Shown piece by piece: positions 25,879 through 34,133 of a DNA stretch of 35,989 nucleotides. How positions within the stretch are numbered: the stretch's first letter is position 1; each line of letters starts with the position of its first letter. The notes under the pieces were generated by a model. That model saw only the letters and a list, made by a program, of their open reading frames with translations. It was not told the DNA's origin and did not search any database. The DNA is from Actinomycetes bacterium (GTDB lineage Bacteria; Actinomycetota; Acidimicrobiia; Acidimicrobiales; Acidimicrobiaceae), in contig JAJZLS010000058.1 of NCBI GenBank assembly GCA_021803345.1, positions 1-35,989 of the forward strand. Reading direction: 5' to 3'. The translations under genes and the position numbers were made by a program.

Positions 25879-25907
25879 TTGACAGTAAACAGGAGCTATG
25901 ATAGTGT
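25879..25907 (+). promoter_or_regulatory. Candidate promoter of the second ABC importer operon
   Basis: TTGACA at 25879-25884, 17-base spacer, TAGTGT at 25902-25907. The box pair and spacing are the same as in the promoter at 21188. The leader to the ATG at 26060 would be about 145 bases, long enough to hold regulator sites such as the repeats at 25902-25940. A TATGAT overlaps the spacer but would sit only 12 bases from the -35 box. Confidence 0.55.
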
Positions 25908-25940
25908 CTCGCATAGAGGAGATATTGTCTCGGCTAGACA
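25902..25940 (+). repeat. Two helically phased direct repeats over the promoter start region
   Basis: TAGTGTCTCGCATAG (25902-25916) and TATTGTCTCGGCTAG (25923-25937) agree at 12 of 15 bases and start exactly 21 bases apart, two turns of the helix. The second copy is also part of the inverted repeat TGTCT-N5-AGACA (25926-25940). Position over the -10 and start site suits a repressor such as the GntR or IclR protein encoded nearby; this is inference. Confidence 0.5.
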
Positions 25941-26059
25941 GAAATCCTTGGGGGAAAGTTTCGAAGTCTGCTAGCAACAGGTACGGGCAAGCGATTTCCT
26001 CGAGGATATTTTTGTAACACCGAGATAGATGTTCCCCCATTTATTAGGGAGTGAGTTTT

Positions 26060-27058
26060 ATGTCGAGATTTAAAGCCAATCATTTGGCGATAGCATCTAT
26101 CATTTCCATCAGTTCGATTGTGCTGGCGGCTTGTGGATCGGCATCTTCGACCACAAGTAGCTCTAAGCCGACTTCTACGAGTGGTTCGTCTAGCACTGCT
26201 ACTACTGTGGTGAATGTTGCGTTTGATCCGAATGCTACAGCCTTGCCAGCTTGGGTAGCCCAGGACAAAGGTATCTTTGCTAAGAATCACCTTGATGTGA
26301 AATTTACGAAGATTCAAAATCTTTCCACTTTGCCTGGTGCTCTTGGCAACACATTTAACATCGTGTTGAGTACTCCTACCGAACTGTTGAGCGCAGCAAA
26401 ATCAGGACTTCCAGTTGTTGAAGTGTCAGGATCTTCCATCGGTACTCCAACCAATCCAACCGGGGAGGTGATGGTAAGCCCAACAAGTGGAATTCATTCT
26501 CTAGCTGATCTGGAAGGTAAGTCTATTGGCACCCTGACGTTAAATGGAACTCTTACGTATGCCCTCGAATATGATTTGTTAATTCACAAACTTAACCCGA
26601 AAGGGATCAAGCTTGTCACTATGGCTGCGCCCACCATGGCTGATAACCTTAAAGCGGGAAATGTGCCAGCGGTGATTACTGTTCCGCCGTTTATTACTGC
26701 ACTTAAGAAGGCTGGTAACATCCCTTTATTGAATCCATACGACGCAGTTGGATCAAAGCTGGCAAGTATATTTTGGATTGGTAGTAGTAGCTGGGCAAAG
26801 CAACATCCTCAGGCTATTAAAGAATGGGTAACCAGTCTGGATCAGGCTCAAACTTACATAGCTCAAAACAATACTGCTGCAAGAGCAGTATTGGTCAAGT
26901 ACACAGGTTTACCTGAGGCAGTGATTAAGAACTTCGCTTTGCCGATTTATAATACCTCTCTAAGACCTAATGATTTGGCCAGATGGGCGACTGTAATGCA
27001 AAAACTCGGTATAATAGCCAATCCACCGTCCATTAGTTCTTTGATGGTCAACGGGTAG
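26060..27058 (+). CDS. ABC importer substrate-binding lipoprotein, NMT1/SsuA type, second system
   Basis: Exported lipoprotein of 332 residues with a signal peptide and lipobox VLAAC (Cys25), then a Ser/Thr-rich linker to about residue 55. The mature domain starts with ALPAWVAQDKGIFAKNHLDVKF and has the GEVMVSPTSGIHSLADLEGKSIGT segment typical of the NMT1 fold. The ATG at 26060 has GGGAG eight bases upstream; a GTG at 26051 overlaps that site and is less likely. It is the first gene of an operon with one ATPase and two permeases. It lies directly after the cluster B Mo hydroxylase, so its ligand may be that enzyme's substrate. Confidence 0.9.
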   Translation: MSRFKANHLAIASIISISSIVLAACGSASSTTSSSKPTSTSGSSSTATTVVNVAFDPNATALPAWVAQDKGIFAKNHLDVKFTKIQNLSTLPGALGNTFNIVLSTPTELLSAAKSGLPVVEVSGSSIGTPTNPTGEVMVSPTSGIHSLADLEGKSIGTLTLNGTLTYALEYDLLIHKLNPKGIKLVTMAAPTMADNLKAGNVPAVITVPPFITALKKAGNIPLLNPYDAVGSKLASIFWIGSSSWAKQHPQAIKEWVTSLDQAQTYIAQNNTAARAVLVKYTGLPEAVIKNFALPIYNTSLRPNDLARWATVMQKLGIIANPPSISSLMVNG

Positions 27059-27071
27059 TTTGGTTAATTTT

Positions 27072-27908
27072 ATGGGGGAAAGAAGTCGCAATGACCCGGT
27101 AAATGGCAGTTTATTGGGTCAGGGTGATTCTGTATTTGAAGTTGAAGATCTCACTGTTAGTTTGCAAACTGGCGGGGTGGATCGAACGATCCTGAGTTCA
27201 CTTTCGTTCACTGTTGCCAATAACGAGTTTTTATCGGTAGTTGGTCCATCGGGAACTGGAAAGACGACTTTACTACGTGCAATGGCCGGTTTGATACCAT
27301 ATTCCGGAAGTATTAAGTTTCGTGGTAGCCAACTGTCTGGTCCAGCCGAAGGTGTAGCACTGGTTTTTCAAGACTATGTAAATTCCTTGCTCAGGTGGCG
27401 GACAGTGGGTAGAAATGTCTCACTTGGTGTGGAGGGCAAACTGCCGAGGGATGAATGTGACCAAAGAGTGACTGAGGCCTTAGAAGTAGTGGGGCTTAGT
27501 AAATTTAAGGATTCCTACCCTTGGGAACTGTCGGGAGGCATGCAGCAGAGAGTTCAAATAGCAAGAGCTTTAGCAATGAATCCGCAGGTGCTATTGTTCG
27601 ATGAGCCGTTTGGATCACTTGACGCTATGACGAGGGAATCATTGCAAGATGAGTTGTTGCGAGTTCGCGCTCATTACCAAACTACCTGCGTTTTTATCAC
27701 TCACGATATCGATGAGGCCGTATATTTGGGTGACAGGTTAGTGCTATTGGCTGGAAGTCCCGCGACGATAAAGTACCAGCTTGATATACCTTTATCTGAT
27801 GAGCGAAATCAGATAAATACTAAGGAATCAAATGAGTTTCTCCGCCTCCGCAGAGAAGTCCATGGTGAAATGAGACGAGTTCATGGCACAAACCAAGACG
27901 AAGTCTAG
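27072..27908 (+). CDS. ABC importer ATPase, SsuB/TauB type, second system
   Basis: ATPase of about 278 residues. Walker A is GPSGTGKTT, Q-loop VFQDY, signature LSGGMQQR, Walker B VLLFDEPFGSLD and the switch His in FITHDIDEAVYLGDR. The start is not certain: ATG 27072 and TTG 27060 both lack a good ribosome site, and translation may be coupled to the binding-protein stop at 27058. It overlaps the next gene by 26 bases. It should power the pair of permeases encoded after it. Confidence 0.9.
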   Translation: MGERSRNDPVNGSLLGQGDSVFEVEDLTVSLQTGGVDRTILSSLSFTVANNEFLSVVGPSGTGKTTLLRAMAGLIPYSGSIKFRGSQLSGPAEGVALVFQDYVNSLLRWRTVGRNVSLGVEGKLPRDECDQRVTEALEVVGLSKFKDSYPWELSGGMQQRVQIARALAMNPQVLLFDEPFGSLDAMTRESLQDELLRVRAHYQTTCVFITHDIDEAVYLGDRLVLLAGSPATIKYQLDIPLSDERNQINTKESNEFLRLRREVHGEMRRVHGTNQDEV

Positions 27909-28656
27909 GTTTATTGGCTGGTTTGCCCCAATAATCCTCCTTATTTTGTGGCAACTTTCAATTGTCACTGGGATTATTCGTTTTCGTTATTTTCCTAGCC
28001 CAGTCGCGGTTGCGCAAGCATTTCTGAGGCTTGCAAACTCGGGTCGGTTTTACGGCAATCTATCACACACGGTCATTGTCACTTTAGTGGCTTGGATTAT
28101 TGCGACAATATTGGGAGTTTTATTTGGTCTTTTGATCGGTCTATCGTTGCCAGTCTGGAAGGGGGTTATGGCCAGCGTGGATGTTTTGCGCTCATTGCCG
28201 ATAATTGCACTCGTTCCGGTTGGGGTAATTATTTTTGGATTTACCTTGAGACTTGAGATTGTAATCGCCACATATGCAGCGCTATGGCCAATTTTAGTAA
28301 ATACGGTCTCTGGAGTTCGTCAAACTCGTTCTGAGCTTTTAGATATTGGAAGAATTATCAGAATGTCTCGAGTTGAAAGGGTCTGGAAACTGATTTTACC
28401 CTCGGCTCTTCCCCTTATTTTGGTAGGGCTTCGATTAGGTCTCGGCCTGTCCTTAGTATTGGCGATAGTAACGGAGATCGTTGGCACGCCAAATGGGATT
28501 GGTTACGCACTGATAAATGCTGAGCAAGCTCTTCATCCAGCTCAAATGTTTGTTTATATCCTTGTGACTGGCGTCATTGGATACCTCTTAAATGGGTTAT
28601 TTATTTTTTCGGCTCGTCGGATACTGTCGACCGAAAAATCAGCTGAGAAGAACTAA
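27883..28656 (+). CDS. ABC importer permease 1, SsuC/TauC type, second system
   Basis: Membrane subunit of 257 residues with about six hydrophobic segments. The coupling region is DIGRIIRMSRVERVWKLILP, followed by SALPLILVGLRLGLGLSL, as in BPD_transp_1 permeases. It overlaps the ATPase gene at its start, and its stop overlaps the next permease start by one base (TAATG). A second, different permease follows, so the channel is likely a heterodimer, whereas the usual SsuC/TauC type is a homodimer encoded by one gene. Confidence 0.9.
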   Translation: MAQTKTKSRFIGWFAPIILLILWQLSIVTGIIRFRYFPSPVAVAQAFLRLANSGRFYGNLSHTVIVTLVAWIIATILGVLFGLLIGLSLPVWKGVMASVDVLRSLPIIALVPVGVIIFGFTLRLEIVIATYAALWPILVNTVSGVRQTRSELLDIGRIIRMSRVERVWKLILPSALPLILVGLRLGLGLSLVLAIVTEIVGTPNGIGYALINAEQALHPAQMFVYILVTGVIGYLLNGLFIFSARRILSTEKSAEKN

Positions 28657-29459
28657 TGGAGCAGTCTGTAATGAGAAAAGTAGCTCGGATGACAATCAGC
28701 AGGCGTGATGATGGGAAAGGTGTGGCACCACTGAGAGGGCTTGTCCCCCTGGTTATTCTGCTTGCAATCTGGCAACTGTTTGGTAGTACACATTCAGTAT
28801 TTTTTCCTCGTCCAAGTCTGTGGTGGGATGCTGTTGTCAAGATCGAGCGAAGTGGTACGCTTTGGCCATCCTTGGTCGCTACAAGTGAGACATTTATTGA
28901 GGCGATTATTGTTGCAACGCTAATCGGTGCTGTGCTTGGAATTGCGATTGGGAGTGTTAAATGGGGTGATAGTGCTTTTAATCCAGTTTTGGATTTTCTG
29001 CGCAACCTTCCTGCTGCAGCAGTGGTGCCTGCTGCAGCAATAATTTTGGGAACAAACTCCAAGATGGCCTTGGTAATTGTGGTATTTAGTTGTATTTGGC
29101 CGATACTTTTAAATACAAGGGCGGAGATCCGGCGAGTTAGTGTTGTTTTGTCAAATGTGATTACAAATGTAGGTCTAAGGGGATTTCGTAAACAAAGTGT
29201 GATAGTCGGGTCGGTTCTGCCGTCGGTGCTTCTGGGAGTTAGGGTAGCTGCACCATTAGCGTTGATCGTAACTATATTGGCGGAATTTATAACCAATATT
29301 TCAGGTCTGGGTTCTCTTCTCGTTTCTGCTCAACAAAATTTTGACTCACCTGAAGTATATGGACTGCTTGTAGTGGCAGGTCTACTTGCACTTTTTGTAA
29401 ATATAGTGGTTAGCTTGGTGGAGGCTCCCATCGTGAGACGGCATGGACCCAGTGTATAG
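28656..29459 (+). CDS. ABC importer permease 2, SsuC/TauC type, second system
   Basis: Second permease of the operon, 267 residues with about six membrane segments. Its coupling region is NVITNVGLRGFRKQSVIVGS, followed by VLPSVLLGVRVAAPLAL. It is diverged from permease 1, so this is not a recent tandem copy. ATG 28656 gives a TAATG overlap; ATG 28671 is an alternative. The same two-permease layout recurs at 32475-34096 on the opposite strand. The frame after the stop stays open for a further 32 codons (29460-29558), with no known match. Confidence 0.88.
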   Translation: MEQSVMRKVARMTISRRDDGKGVAPLRGLVPLVILLAIWQLFGSTHSVFFPRPSLWWDAVVKIERSGTLWPSLVATSETFIEAIIVATLIGAVLGIAIGSVKWGDSAFNPVLDFLRNLPAAAVVPAAAIILGTNSKMALVIVVFSCIWPILLNTRAEIRRVSVVLSNVITNVGLRGFRKQSVIVGSVLPSVLLGVRVAAPLALIVTILAEFITNISGLGSLLVSAQQNFDSPEVYGLLVVAGLLALFVNIVVSLVEAPIVRRHGPSV

Positions 29460-30071
29460 CTGGTATTGGCGGGATTCCGCGAACCTGTGCATGACATTGC
29501 CCGCATCAAGGAGTTGCGAGCGCGTGCAATTAACGAGCGAAGGGCGACCATCAAATAAATCTTCTAGTCGAATTCCTATGAAATCCATAGCCTATGGCGG
29601 TTTTTGAGATGTCCGGTTGGCTGTTTAGTCGAAGTTTTTCGCTGTGCTGCAGTAGGAGGCAAGAACCGGATGGATTTCGCATCAAGAGATTAGGGAAGTA
29701 TCGCTAGCTCGCTTGGTCTGACAATTCAGGGAGGTGGGTTATCGGTTGATTTTGTATTAATCAATACGTATGCGGAGGTCGCTCATTGGTGCTGGGGTAG
29801 GTATCTTGTGAGTTTAACATCTCGCATCCTGCAACGATTGACTCTGTCGTGGTTTCCCTAGTTGGACGGGAGAGATACTTCTGTAAGAGTCGAAATACGT
29901 CAGCTCATTGTAAATAGACTCTAAATTTGGACGGAAATCCCGATTATGTTGGCCTGTGAGCGTATTTGCTGCAGCTGTCAACGCAGGTACTAAATATCCG
30001 CATTACGGTATGATTGCTTCAATTTACAACGATACTAAGCTCAGTATTGGGAGTAATATCTAAGCGATCGT
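29460..30071. other. Long intergenic region between convergent operons
   Basis: No intact gene recognised. Directly after the permease stop, 29460-29558 is open in the same frame, encoding FREPVHDIARIKELRARA and a short basic end; it is richer in GC than its surroundings and may be a relic of a lost coding sequence. CCATAG-C-CTATGG at 29585-29597 followed by CGGTTTTTG could be a weak terminator for the plus-strand operon. TTGATT-N7-AATCAA lies near 29747. ATACT-N6-AGTAT near 30032-30047 could end the minus-strand transcript. The rest shows nothing I can name. Confidence 0.4.
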
Positions 30072-31692
30072 CTATGGCTCGAAAGTGGGATCGCTCTCTA
30101 CCTGAACGTCAAGCAGAACTGGCGATGAAAGGCTAGATAGCTTGGGGATCAGACTGGTAAAGGCGTCGTCTAGCTGGGATTGATTTTCGATTCTGAGACT
30201 ATCGCGGCCATATCCTTGGGCCAATTTTGAAATGTCGATGTGACCGAGTGGTGGCCAGACTTTCCTACTGTAGCTTTGCATCTCTGCCAATCGGTCCATA
30301 ATTGAGTACGACCCGTTATTCATGATTATGAATAACACCCCAACCTGGTACTCTACTGCGCTCCAAATGCTTTGGATTGAGTATTGAGATGAGCCATCCC
30401 CAACAATCGCTATGACCGGACGATCACAACCCATCCTGAGCCCAACTGCTGCTGGCATCGCAAAGCCAAGACCTCCCATTGCTGCGCTTAGAAATCTCAT
30501 CGATCGGCGAACTTTTATACGCCTGTGCAGCTCAGGTTTGCTAGACGGAGACTCTTCAACAATAATCGTCTCAGGCGGAACTCTAGACGCCAGACTATCG
30601 TACACATTTGCCGCCCGAAGTCTTTGATGAATCTCCGGTTTTGCTGCTTTTTAGATCTTGGGGGGGTAGGCCGAATCTTGTCTCGATTATTCGTGCAACC
30701 TGGGAGCAGATGTCAGATATTGCTCCCAGTACTGCCAAGTCAGCGGTGCTTGACTGCAGTACGGAAATGTCATCTCCAACAACGGCTATTTTTGTCCCCC
30801 TTTGCACGAATGGGCCATCCTCGAATGGGTATTGGCGGAACGCGGGAGCACCAACTGCCAATATCAAATCGTAGTCTGAGAGAACCTCCCGCAGTTTGGC
30901 TCTACCGCTGGGCAGGTGTCCGGCAAATAGCGGATGATCCTGAGGAAATCCAGCCCGTGCCCCGAAGGCTTCCTGAAATACCGGAGAGTTTAGCTTATCA
31001 GCCAATTCAGTGAGAGACCTCCAACTATCAGGATCGTCGGCGTCAGCGCCTACCACCAGAGCAGGTGTGCTCGAGTTGGAGATCATCTGGATCAGTTTTT
31101 CCACCCCCTGCTCCGTCTGGATACGAGCTGGTTCTATTTCAAGTGGCGTGGCCAATATGGGATCATCTGATAAATAATCCCAGTCGTCCATGGGAACTAT
31201 TACCAAAGCGGGACCATTTCGGGATCTTGCTTGCTGCCATGCTCTAGCCATCAGAGTGGGTACATCTCTTGCAAGTATGGGTTCGTAAACACTGAGAGGA
31301 TATTTACCGGCCAGGTCTTTTAGCTCACCAGCTAAAAAGGGGTTATTGATCAAATGTCGCCGATCTTGCTGGCCAATGGTAATCACTAGCGGGGCTTTGT
31401 TCACTCGGGCAGTTGCAATTGCTCCGACTGCGTTTCCCAGCCCTGCAGTAGTGTGAAGTAGCGCAAGCGCGGGAATTTGGGTTGCCAATGCGTATCCAGT
31501 TGCCATGCCGACAACTGAAGCTTCGTGAAGCCCGAGCACAAAATCGAAATCACCTGGCATGTGGCGCAGGAGGGGGACCTCGGTTGAGCCGGGGTTGGAA
31601 AATATTGTTGTCATCCCAAGCTTTCGCCACAACTCAAATATTATTTGGCCTACTGTGGGTGATTCTGGATTTATTCCTTTTTCAGAGGTCAT
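30072..31692 (-). pseudogene. mdlC-like: Benzoylformate-decarboxylase-like ThDP enzyme, split by one frameshift
   Basis: Two overlapping minus-strand frames make one thiamine-diphosphate enzyme. The first (31692 to about 30650) has FSNPGSTE with the active-site Ser, LGLHEASVVGMATGYA with the ThDP-activating Glu, and LLHTTAGLGNAVGA with the His known from benzoylformate decarboxylase. The second (about 30647 to 30072) has VYDSLASRVPPETIIVEES, GGLGFAMPAAVGL and the ThDP/Mg motif GDGSSQYSIQSIW...NNGSYSIM. Removing one A from the A5 run (T5 at 30648-30652 on the plus strand) joins them as DLKAAKPEIHQRLRAANVYD, giving about 540 residues, near family length. Earlier joining is blocked by a TAA. The rest is intact, so this is a fresh mutation or a sequencing error. 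It would turn 2-oxo aromatic acids into aldehydes. Confidence 0.82.
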
Positions 31693-32482
31693 CAGGCAGA
31701 CCCACTGATTCCCGCCCAGCTTCTTCTACCCGTTCGAGTACTTCGGCCTGGAGCTCTACAAATCTGTGCATCTGTTTAGTCTCAAGGTGTGATCTAGGTC
31801 GAGGAAGATCTATCTTAATTTCTGCAAGTATGGTAGATGGCCTGGCTGAAAGGACAAAAACCCGGTCGCTTAGATATACTGCCTCACCCACATCGTGGGT
31901 TACCATTAGTGCCGAGAAATTAGATTCGGCCCACAATCTCTGGACCACATCTTCAAGATGATTTCTGGTGAGGGCATCTACTGAAGCAAAGGGCTCGTCC
32001 ATCATTAAAACTTTGGGATTTGATACCATCGCCCTGGCAAGTGCCGCTCGCTGCTGCATTCCACCGGATAACTCCCAAGGGTACCTGGTGGAAAATCCCT
32101 TCAAGCCGACCTGCTCAAGTGCTTCTTCTACTCTAGTTACGCGTTCAGGTTGTGGGTACTCCTTGGCTCCAATTGCTACATTTTTCCCGATTGTCAACCA
32201 CGGGAAGAGACTCTTGTTGTATTCCTGAAATACAATTGCCATTCCTTTTGGAACCTCGGTCACCGGCCTGCCTTCAAAAAGTACTTCGCCTCCGGAAGGC
32301 ATCCTAAGGCCAGATGCTGCCCGTAATAAGGTGGTTTTCCCGCTCCCTGAAGGGCCAACCACGCTTACAAATTCGTGGTCTCTAAGTTCAAGAGTTACAT
32401 CTTTAGTAACTTCGTTCATTGAACCGTCACGGCTTCTGATTGAAACCTGAAGATGATTGATGCTCAGTACTGGTTCAAGCAT
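31682..32482 (-). CDS. ABC importer ATPase, SsuB/TauB type, third system
   Basis: ATPase of 266 residues. Walker A GPSGSGKTT, Q-loop VFQEYNKSLFPW, signature LSGGMQQR, Walker B VLMMDEPFASVD, and the switch His in MVTHDVGEAVYLSDR. I chose ATG at 32482, about eight bases after a GGGGGAT site and overlapping the permease stop by eight bases; a GTG 24 bases earlier is possible. Its stop overlaps the start of the ThDP enzyme by 11 bases, so importer and enzyme are cotranscribed, linking transport to that enzyme's pathway. Confidence 0.92.
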   Translation of the reverse strand: MLEPVLSINHLQVSIRSRDGSMNEVTKDVTLELRDHEFVSVVGPSGSGKTTLLRAASGLRMPSGGEVLFEGRPVTEVPKGMAIVFQEYNKSLFPWLTIGKNVAIGAKEYPQPERVTRVEEALEQVGLKGFSTRYPWELSGGMQQRAALARAMVSNPKVLMMDEPFASVDALTRNHLEDVVQRLWAESNFSALMVTHDVGEAVYLSDRVFVLSARPSTILAEIKIDLPRPRSHLETKQMHRFVELQAEVLERVEEAGRESVGLPDDL

Positions 32483-33284
32483 TAGCCGATCCCCCAACTG
32501 TCCCACGCTGCCATGATAATATTCGCCTTTCGAGCATCAAGAAGGAGGTATCGAAGATCCATCCCAGTGCGGCGAGTATTATCACTCCGCCATAACTGCC
32601 ATTGATATTAAATGATTGCTGAGCATTTGCGATGAAGTATCCAATTCCAGAACCCCCACCTAGCATCTCGGCCACCACCATGATGACAAGTGAGACACTC
32701 AATGCGATCCTCAGGCCGGCAAAGATCTGCGGACTCGCTGCTGGAAGAACCACTCTAAGAAACAAACTACGCCCTTTTAGACCATAGGTCTTGGCGGTAT
32801 CGATCATGGTTGGCTCAATTGTGGAGGTTCCGTTGGCGGTATTTATTAGAATCGGCCAAATTGCGCCGGATACGATGGTGGCTACCACCATATGCCCATT
32901 GAGACCAAAGATGACTACCGCAACTGGAACCAGAAGTGGGGTTGGAAGAGAGCGGAGAAAGTCAAACACTGAAGTGGTCCAGCTTCTAGCTGACTTGTAG
33001 TGTCCGACTAACATCCCAACAGCTATTCCAATTACTGCACTTATAAGAAATCCCTCTAGGGTGCGTTCGATTGAGGGGAGTATGTCAGTTTCAAATATCG
33101 GCCCGGTGATCAAGTGTAGAGCTGCCACAATTGAGGTGGTAAAGCTGGGAAAGATAGTTTTATTGATAAGTATTGCTGCCAGTTGCCACAGTAAAATCAG
33201 TGCTAGAAGTCCTAGCCATCCGAGTGAGAAGCTATAGAATCTGGATTTTTGTTCCGCTGTAGCTACGTTCTGAGTTGATGTCAA
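32475..33284 (-). CDS. ABC importer permease 2, SsuC/TauC type, third system
   Basis: Membrane subunit of 269 residues with about six hydrophobic segments. The coupling region is DTAKTYGLKGRSLFLRVVLP, then AASPQIFAGLRIALSVSL. The start is TTG, overlapping the upstream permease stop (TTGA) and following a GGTGAG site, so translation is coupled. With the permease upstream it probably forms a heterodimeric channel served by the single ATPase downstream. Confidence 0.9.
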   Translation of the reverse strand: MTSTQNVATAEQKSRFYSFSLGWLGLLALILLWQLAAILINKTIFPSFTTSIVAALHLITGPIFETDILPSIERTLEGFLISAVIGIAVGMLVGHYKSARSWTTSVFDFLRSLPTPLLVPVAVVIFGLNGHMVVATIVSGAIWPILINTANGTSTIEPTMIDTAKTYGLKGRSLFLRVVLPAASPQIFAGLRIALSVSLVIMVVAEMLGGGSGIGYFIANAQQSFNINGSYGGVIILAALGWIFDTSFLMLERRILSWQRGTVGGSANA

Positions 33285-34096
33285 TTTATCTCACCTTGAG
33301 TTCGCCAGGGAAGTACTCGATCGACAATATTCATGAACAGTACATTTAGAAGCCAGCCGATAAATCCACCTACAATAATCCCGGCAAACATCTCCGAAAG
33401 GGCGTTGGCCTGCTGGGCTAGCAGTACAAATTGCCCCAGGCCTCCGGTGCCTCCCACCAACTCCACTGAGATGGTGACTATAAGTGCGATACTTATTGCG
33501 ATCTGAATTCCTCCAGCTACCAACGGAGCAGCTGCTGGAAGTATCACTCGAAACAACAGTTCCAAGCCCTTTAGTCCCAAGGCACTTCCACTTTCCAAAA
33601 AGCGGTTGTCAACCTGGCGTACTCCTGCTCGGGTGTTTATGAAGATCGGCCAGAATGCAGCGAAGCTCACCAGTCCTACCGTCATCTTCAGCCCTAGTCC
33701 GGCAACCAGAATTGCAATTGGAATGAGCGCTAGTGAGGGAAGGGGGCGCATCATCCTTACCACGGTTTCGCTTGCTGCATCTGCAACTGGTGAACGGCCT
33801 ACTAAAGTCCCGATTACCACTCCTGCAATAGTTGCGATAAGCATTCCAATTACCCAGGCTTCGAGCGTACCGAACAGACTTTTTGAAAGTCCTCCGAAGT
33901 TCTTTATTAGGGCTGCAAACGTAGAAGGTGGCGAGGGAAGTGCATTTTTATTTACTGCTCCGCTCAAACTAAGCAGTTCCCAGATGACAATTGCTGCCAC
34001 AATTCCACCAATTGAACGGGCCGAGTTTCCTCTGTTTTTCCGAAATCGACCCGTTCCAAGGTCTTTGTTTGCACTTGTTGGAATTGCTGTAGTCAC
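33281..34096 (-). CDS. ABC importer permease 1, SsuC/TauC type, third system
   Basis: Membrane subunit of 271 residues. The hydrophobic segments start near residue 28. The coupling region is ESGSALGLKGLELLFRVILP, then AAAPLVAGGIQIAISIAL. The start is a GTG at 34096, 37 bases after the binding-protein stop, with only a weak ribosome site. This permease and the one after it share the family pattern but are clearly different proteins. Confidence 0.9.
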   Translation of the reverse strand: MTTAIPTSANKDLGTGRFRKNRGNSARSIGGIVAAIVIWELLSLSGAVNKNALPSPPSTFAALIKNFGGLSKSLFGTLEAWVIGMLIATIAGVVIGTLVGRSPVADAASETVVRMMRPLPSLALIPIAILVAGLGLKMTVGLVSFAAFWPIFINTRAGVRQVDNRFLESGSALGLKGLELLFRVILPAAAPLVAGGIQIAISIALIVTISVELVGGTGGLGQFVLLAQQANALSEMFAGIIVGGFIGWLLNVLFMNIVDRVLPWRTQGEIN

Positions 34097-34133
34097 ACTG
34101 TTGCTTTCACACCTAGTTTAGTTGAGTCATAAT

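Noticed and set aside
30660-30666. C7 run (plus-strand G7) as the slippage site in the ThDP enzyme gene
   Set aside because: After a shift there the downstream frame meets a TAA before reaching the conserved second half. The A5 run a few codons later joins the halves cleanly.
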